From: Ciona intestinalis
Taxonomy: Eukaryota > Chordata > Ascidiacea > Phlebobranchia > Cionidae
DNA length: 64,000 nucleotides
Reading direction: 5' to 3'
Assembly: GCF_000224145.3 (NCBI RefSeq)
Contig: NC_020173.2
Location: 4,678,001 to 4,742,000 of the forward strand
The position numbers and the translations under genes are program-made. The first letter of the stretch is position 1; every line of letters begins with the position of its first letter. Under the pieces are notes generated by a model, which searched no databases, was not told the origin of the DNA, and was given only the letters and a program-made list of their open reading frames with translations. Below are positions 59,001 through 64,000 of this stretch, piece by piece.

Positions 59001-62000
59001 CGTAAGGGTGATTATTGAAGGGACAACGGGCATAGGATACGCTGGTGATATTGCGATTGATGACGTAGCGATTTCTGACGGACCATGCGGTAAGTATACG
59101 TTATAGGCACTAAACGTACATCTCTAGGCACTATAGATATGTTGAAGGTGTACTTTTTAAGATGGAATTACTTAAGTAATCATATTTTACATAAAATTAG
59201 GTATATTTGTATTGTCTAACTGTATTTGGTACCTGAAAAACTAACTGTGCAGTAACTGTAGTTATGTTTGTTTCAACTATGTACAGATACTACACCAAGC
59301 GTGGCGACGGTCGTTCTCGTAAATGATTTCAATTGTAATTTCGACGTCAATATTTGTGGCATGATCCAGAACGGTGATAACTTGGACAACTTTGATTGGA
59401 CGCGTAACAGTGGTCCAACGGGTAGCGCAGTAACCGGTCCATCTACCGACCACACGACGGTAATTACAAACCATTTGCCTTCGTAATTTACGTGAGACTG
59501 TGTCTAATTGTCGGAAATATATACACAGGGCAACGAGCAGGGTTATTACATGTACATTGAGTCGTCATCACCTCGATCAGTTAACCAGATTGCTGAGTTG
59601 ACCACCCCTAAAATGACACCACAACAATACTGTGTGCGATTTTTCTCTCACATGTGGGGATCCACGATTGGAACAATGAGGGTAAGTCCATTTCACCTTA
59701 ATTTTCTAACCCCTATGGCTCTGCACGCATCTGATCATTGCGTATAATTGTTCGTTATATAGTTCTTATTAATTCAGGATAATTTGTTTACAGGTATTTT
59801 CCGTTGAAGAGCTTTCTGGTGCAAGTTCTACTTTACTTCGTTTAAGGCAACTTAATGTTGTTGGCAACCAAGGAGACTCTTGGATTGCACGCGAGTTTGA
59901 CTTCGTGCACAACACCAACGCACTCAATGTTAAGTTTGTCTTTCAAGGTAAAGTTGGACCAAGTTTCACAAGCGACATAGCGATGGATGATTTGACTATT
60001 ACACCCGGAACCTGTCAAGCTAGCTCTTCCACATCAGTCCCAACCACCACAACAACCAGAAGAACAACAACAACCACAGCAGCCGTTTTAGTGGGAAGCT
60101 CAACGACTACTGTGGGGGTTTCAGCACAACCCACTAATATGATAACAAATACCACAACACCATCCACTACGACCACTGTTGCTCCAACAAATATTCTTGG
60201 TACAGGTAAGTCGAATGCCTGTAGACATTTATTTTTTATATATTAGCATCATTAACAAGTCTAACTTGGTGTCCCCAGACTTTGCGTGTGATTTTGATGC
60301 CTCATTGGATTGTGGGATCACTCAATCCACAACTGACGACTTTAACTGGAATCGTCATCGTGGTAAAACTACTAGCGGAGGAACTGGACCTTTAGCAGAT
60401 CATACTTCTGGTACAACATCAGGTAATGGTCGCACTGTTAACACAATGTACTGTCCTTGCTTGCTCCAAAGATGTTTTAATTAAACATTTACCTATTTGA
60501 AGGATATTACATGTACGCCGAAGGAAGCAGGCCAAGGCAACGGAACCACGAAGCAATCATATCAACTCCGTCTCTTGGCGTCTCCAATACAAAGCGATGT
60601 GTGACTTTCTGGTACCACATGTGGGGTAGTGGGATGGGTACACTCGACGTTACAGCGGAGTTCACAACACCGTCCAGGTAAAATAATTTGGAGCATCATA
60701 TGATCAAAAGCCTAGGCCCTAGGCAAGCACTGGACAACTTAGAGAGAAAAAAATACACTGCAGCGTTAACTTTATGCAGGCCAAATGTAAGAACGAATGG
60801 AGGAGTTCTACGTACGCACACAAGTTCTGTGTTCCGAAGACAAGGACATCAAGATCGTAATTGGTTATCTGCTCGTATTACATTGGATCAACACCAGTCT
60901 TACATGGGCGGATCAGTGGTGTTGCATTTCCGTGCAATCCGTGGGGACACTTTCCAAACTGACTTGGCCATCGACGACATTTGTACATCTGAAGGACCAT
61001 GCGGTAAGTAATGAAGAACCATTTATTACACAGCATGTTAAAATGTATGAATAACGCCTTGTTTGCCACAGACTCCAACAATCGTTGCAACGCAGCTGGG
61101 AGGTTAATCGCTACCACAACACCGGCGGTTGCAGCCACAACAACAACCACGACGTCTGCGACTACCACCATGGGTTCAACAACAACAGTATCGACTATAT
61201 CCTTGGCTACAACGACTCTAGATCCTTTACTTCGTCTATGCGTCGGCATGCCACGTAAGCTGACTCTGGCCTGTAGTATGTAGAATCAATTTTTAATGCT
61301 CCTTATCTTTTAGTGTGCACTTTTGAAAGTCGTCAACCAAACAACCAACGACCGCGTACAGCCTCTGTAGCGCCACCACCTGGACGAGGAGCATCACTTG
61401 ATCTTGGACCTCACGATCCACATGCACCATATGCTAATGACCTGATGTGCGGTTGGAAACAACTTGTACAACGAGATCAATTTAACTGGACAAGACACAG
61501 CGGTGCCACTGTCAGTAGAGGCACTGGTCCACCAGGAGATCATACGACTACACGAGGTAATAGCAAAACTCAAATGGAATGCTGCTCTTCTTTTTCAAAA
61601 ACAGCCAAACTGTACTCATTTTATATTTGTTTTAACAAATTTTAATAAAAATGGTTTATTTTCTAGGTTATTACATGTACATCGAGACTTCTAGTCCAAG
61701 AAAATTAAACGACAAAGCCTTCTTGCAAACATATCTTATGTTTCCTACTGACTATTGTCTGGACATCTATTACAACATGTATGGGGTAAGTTCTCTTCAC
61801 AAATCTATCACACTTGGCTCAAAAACAACTTCTAACACACAAACTCTTCAGGTTTTTGCTGGAAGGTTATCTGTACGTTCTGTTCAAAGGCTTACAAATG
61901 GTAGAACCACAATGGCATACTTAAAGAATGTAGCAGGTAACCAGGGTACAAGGTGGAAGAACATGAAAGTACAATTCAGGCCTTCACGTAACGCAAGGGT

Positions 62001-62565
62001 AAGTAGTGACATATTGGAAAACTCACAGGAGTCAATTGATTATAGGGTTTATTGTAATGTGCAACTTCACACTAACTTTACTTATTCCACTTCTACAGGA
62101 GGTTGGTTTCAGAATAGAAGGTGTGGTTGGCAATGATTTTAGAAGCGATATTGCAATTGATGATATAGCGATACACCCAGGACGATGCAGTAAGTAAAAA
62201 TTTTATTTAAAACAACTTTTTAATAACTGTCTTTGATCTAAATGTACAACTGCTGGGTTTCTAACAGCCTAAACTTAAATTCCTTTTAAAATAACTTTCA
62301 ATAAATCTGTATTTGATCTAATTGTAGAATTGCTGAGTTATTTTAATCTGCCTAAATTTATACAGATGCATGTGCCCGACCAAGTCACTCGTTTACCAAC
62401 AACTTAAACCAGCAACAATCTTTTTCCACCGGCTGTGCACATGTCAGGTTGTTTTACGTGCGCTGCTGCAGTCTCACCCAAGAAAAGGTGGTGTATAGAC
62501 GAGTTAATAACTGCGACCAAGATATGTTCAGCCCTGCGCGGTTAAACTGGTTTTGCAACAACTAG
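53065..62565 (+). CDS. Secreted astacin-CUB-MAM(5) metalloprotease with mucin-like linkers
   Basis: Zinc endopeptidase of the astacin/meprin class. Exons: 53065-53122, 53312-53600, 53728-53912, 53974-54026, 54272-54404, 54464-54581, 54639-54820, 54884-55005, 55354-55447, 55768-55938, 56105-56208, 56280-56370, 56453-56662, 56850-57009, 57089-57197, 57264-57534, 57617-57751, 58039-58178, 58247-58390, 58462-58506, 58616-58655, 58949-59089, 59287-59459, 59529-59681, 59794-60205, 60279-60422, 60503-60677, 60780-61003, 61072-61254, 61314-61556, 61667-61785, 61852-61998, 62099-62189, 62366-62565: 5,259 nt, 1,752 aa, every phase closing. A signal peptide core ([14 protein letters not shown]) is followed by a prodomain with IKEGD (Asp188, possible cysteine/aspartate-switch equivalent), catalytic [11 protein letters not shown] (His309, Glu310, His313, His319), Met-turn SVMHY (Met363, Tyr365), CUB about 412-533, then five MAM domains. 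Thr-rich linkers follow MAM1, MAM3 and MAM4. A Cys-rich tail ends the protein; no membrane helix is seen. The first exon is the least certain. Confidence 0.9.
57379..57530 (+). repeat. Thr-rich mucin-like linker 1 coding segment
   Basis: Within the exon 57264-57534, after the MAM1 end [27 protein letters not shown] codons dominate (blocks such as [13 protein letters not shown]), predicting dense O-glycosylation. Comparable segments lie at about 60025-60200 and 61108-61225. Confidence 0.8.
58735..58892. mobile_element. MITE family M, degraded copy in metalloprotease intron
   Basis: Reverse interior CATTTGGTAGTAAACAAAG, AAACCGTATCCTCACAACTC and right end CCATCTTACCCGCAGCAC; the left end is missing. 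Lies between exons 58616-58655 and 58949-59089. Confidence 0.6.
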
Positions 62566-63698
62566 TAAGATGGGATACTAGATTTGTTGAAACTACCCTG
62601 CGTTCTAATTAATTAACTCAAACATAAAAGCAAAAGATTTTTTACCTGCTTGTCGCAATATATTTCTCGCCTAACTTGTTCGTTCTAAAATCATGTTATA
62701 TGAGTTCAATTATATTTCTTTTGTTGCGATACACCAGCACTATTAGCAGGTAGCTTACACATTCGCACTAAAACTTAAGTTTTTTCTACTGTGACTATTT
62801 ATTTATTGCTATAGTAGGAATTCCTAAATTAGACTGCACAAATATGTTTTACAATTAAGCAAATTCGTCAGCATTTGTTTTACTTTAAGCATGATACTTT
62901 TTCTTTGTTTTTCTGTTAGCATTACTGTGCATAACTGCAAATGTGCATCTGCTCTTACTGTATATCTTGCATGTGAAAGACACTAACCATTATAATGTTC
63001 TGCCTTGTTCCAGTCTGTTGTGTTTCAGTGTTTTTTTGTTCCAATTTGATGTTGTTTCAGAATGTGGCTAAGGTTCAAGTCTTGTACTAAGAACCATTGT
63101 CTTAAATTCAAGTTTTTATGATTGCATTACCTGAAAAATAAAATATTGTGTTTAGTTGTTGTGCATTTGGTTTACTTATAGCAGTTGGAAGTTTTACTGT
63201 TTAATTAAATCTGCAGCAGTGGTCTACAACAATAATCAGCACCAGAATATTTGTTTACTTTTCTGTAATGGCTCGCTCACCCACAAGTTTACATACTTGG
63301 TAACACAAGTTGTATGAAACAAAACCCACTGCTAAAACAACTGTCTTGCTCCATCAAGCAAGGATAAATAAATTACATTTCTTTATATATTAATACTTAA
63401 ATTTAGAAACAACTTTTCAATGCAATATGTGTATGATTCTTCTTCGGTATCGTAATAGATAAGATAAATAAATATTGTTTGCATATTAGAACTTCTTGGC
63501 AGAGTAACTACTAATCTTTAACTTGCTTTTTTAATTTTCAAATATGTTTGCATTTTTCAAGTTTCTTAAAACTAGAACGAAAAACAATTTATATATCTTA
63601 TGGGCAGGTCTTCTGGACTCTGTCTCTTTTTATTTTTCTCTTCGTTGGTGTTATAGCCAATCAGTCAAACGCGCAAATCTTTTAATTGTATTATTTGT
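62566..63698. other. 3' UTR and downstream flank of the metalloprotease
   Basis: AT-rich with AATAAA at 63137-63142 as the likely polyA signal (3' UTR about 575 bases). A degraded family S repeat lies at about 63216-63390. No coding exon supported. Confidence 0.5.
63216..63390 (+). repeat. SINE-like repeat, family S, degraded
   Basis: GCAGTGGTCTACAACAATAA, CTCACCCACAAGTTTACATA, CTTGGTAACACAAGTTGTAT and a tail AAGCAAGGATAAATAAATTA keep the family order. Confidence 0.5.
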
Positions 63699-63742
63699 GG
63701 ATTGCGGATTGCGGATTGCGGATTGCGGATTGCGGATTGCGG
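63699..63742. repeat. 7-bp tandem repeat (GGATTGC)6
   Basis: Six perfect GGATTGC units plus GG. The preceding sequence TTGT and following TAACTA are unrelated, so the array is young. Confidence 0.95.
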
Positions 63743-64000
63743 TAACTAAAAGGAAAAAATAACAATAGTAAATAAACACGTAAATATGCGAATAAACAAC
63801 TAATGCGAAAAGATATATACCTGAAAATTTGTGGCTATAAACTACTTCCGTTCACTACAGAAGTTTAGCACCAACGTTCATTCAAATCACTTAAGGATCA
63901 ACTAAACTGAAATTGCCACGTAATGAACAAAGAGAATGCAAGAGAAAAAAGGCGATGACGTAACAAAAAGAGAGAANCGGAACATAACTTAATTTGATAG
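63743..64000. other. Window end, nothing identified
   Basis: Purine-rich and AT-rich sequence with one ambiguous base at 63977; no exon or repeat family recognised. Confidence 0.5.

Overview
This is eukaryotic, intron-rich, AT-rich DNA that looks like an invertebrate chordate, most likely a tunicate of the Ciona type. The basis is many short GT-AG introns, chordate-type proteins (ABCG2-like, class I Rab11-FIP, NACHT-LRR, astacin-CUB-MAM), dense short non-autonomous repeats, and block duplications beside 50-N assembly gaps as expected from a highly polymorphic genome. The species call is inference. All gene models were built by hand from splice signals, reading phase and family motifs; for the five complete genes every exon phase closes and the CDS length is a multiple of three.

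Layout. 1-1060: last exon and 3' UTR of an unidentified + strand gene. 1742-13836 (+): first ABCG2-like half-transporter, with two alternative sets of N-terminal exons (1742-2880, or 4144-4364) feeding a common body. Its exons 5-6 are present twice around a 50-N gap. 13837-19187: gene-poor spacer holding a dense cluster of TGAACT/AGTTCA nuclear-receptor-type half-sites. 19188-27630 (+): second ABCG2-like gene with the same core exon phases; its exon 5 is almost identical to that of copy 1 although all other exons have diverged, which suggests gene conversion. 28784-37233 (-): a complete 10-exon class I Rab11-FIP (C2 domain at the start, Rab11-binding coiled coil at the end). 38255-39885: a DNA transposon with about 100-bp inverted repeats, inserted between the divergent Rab11-FIP and NLR genes. 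40021-46612 (+): a NACHT-LRR (NLR) gene whose four central LRR exons are each exactly 54 codons in phase 0. 46940-49156 (-): a small C2H2 zinc-finger gene convergent with the NLR. 49157-53064: divergent intergenic DNA with two tandem CRE-like sites. 53065-62565 (+): a 34-exon secreted metalloprotease, signal peptide-prodomain-astacin-CUB-5xMAM with Thr-rich mucin-like linkers. 62566-64000: its 3' UTR and simple repeats.

The genes do not form one pathway, but several suit an epithelial barrier or defence setting: two xenobiotic-type efflux half-transporters, a Rab11 recycling adaptor, an NLR sensor and a mucin-linked secreted protease. Two short repeat families (a palindromic about 190-bp MITE and a SINE-like element) recur throughout, with the MITE concentrated in and around the NLR.
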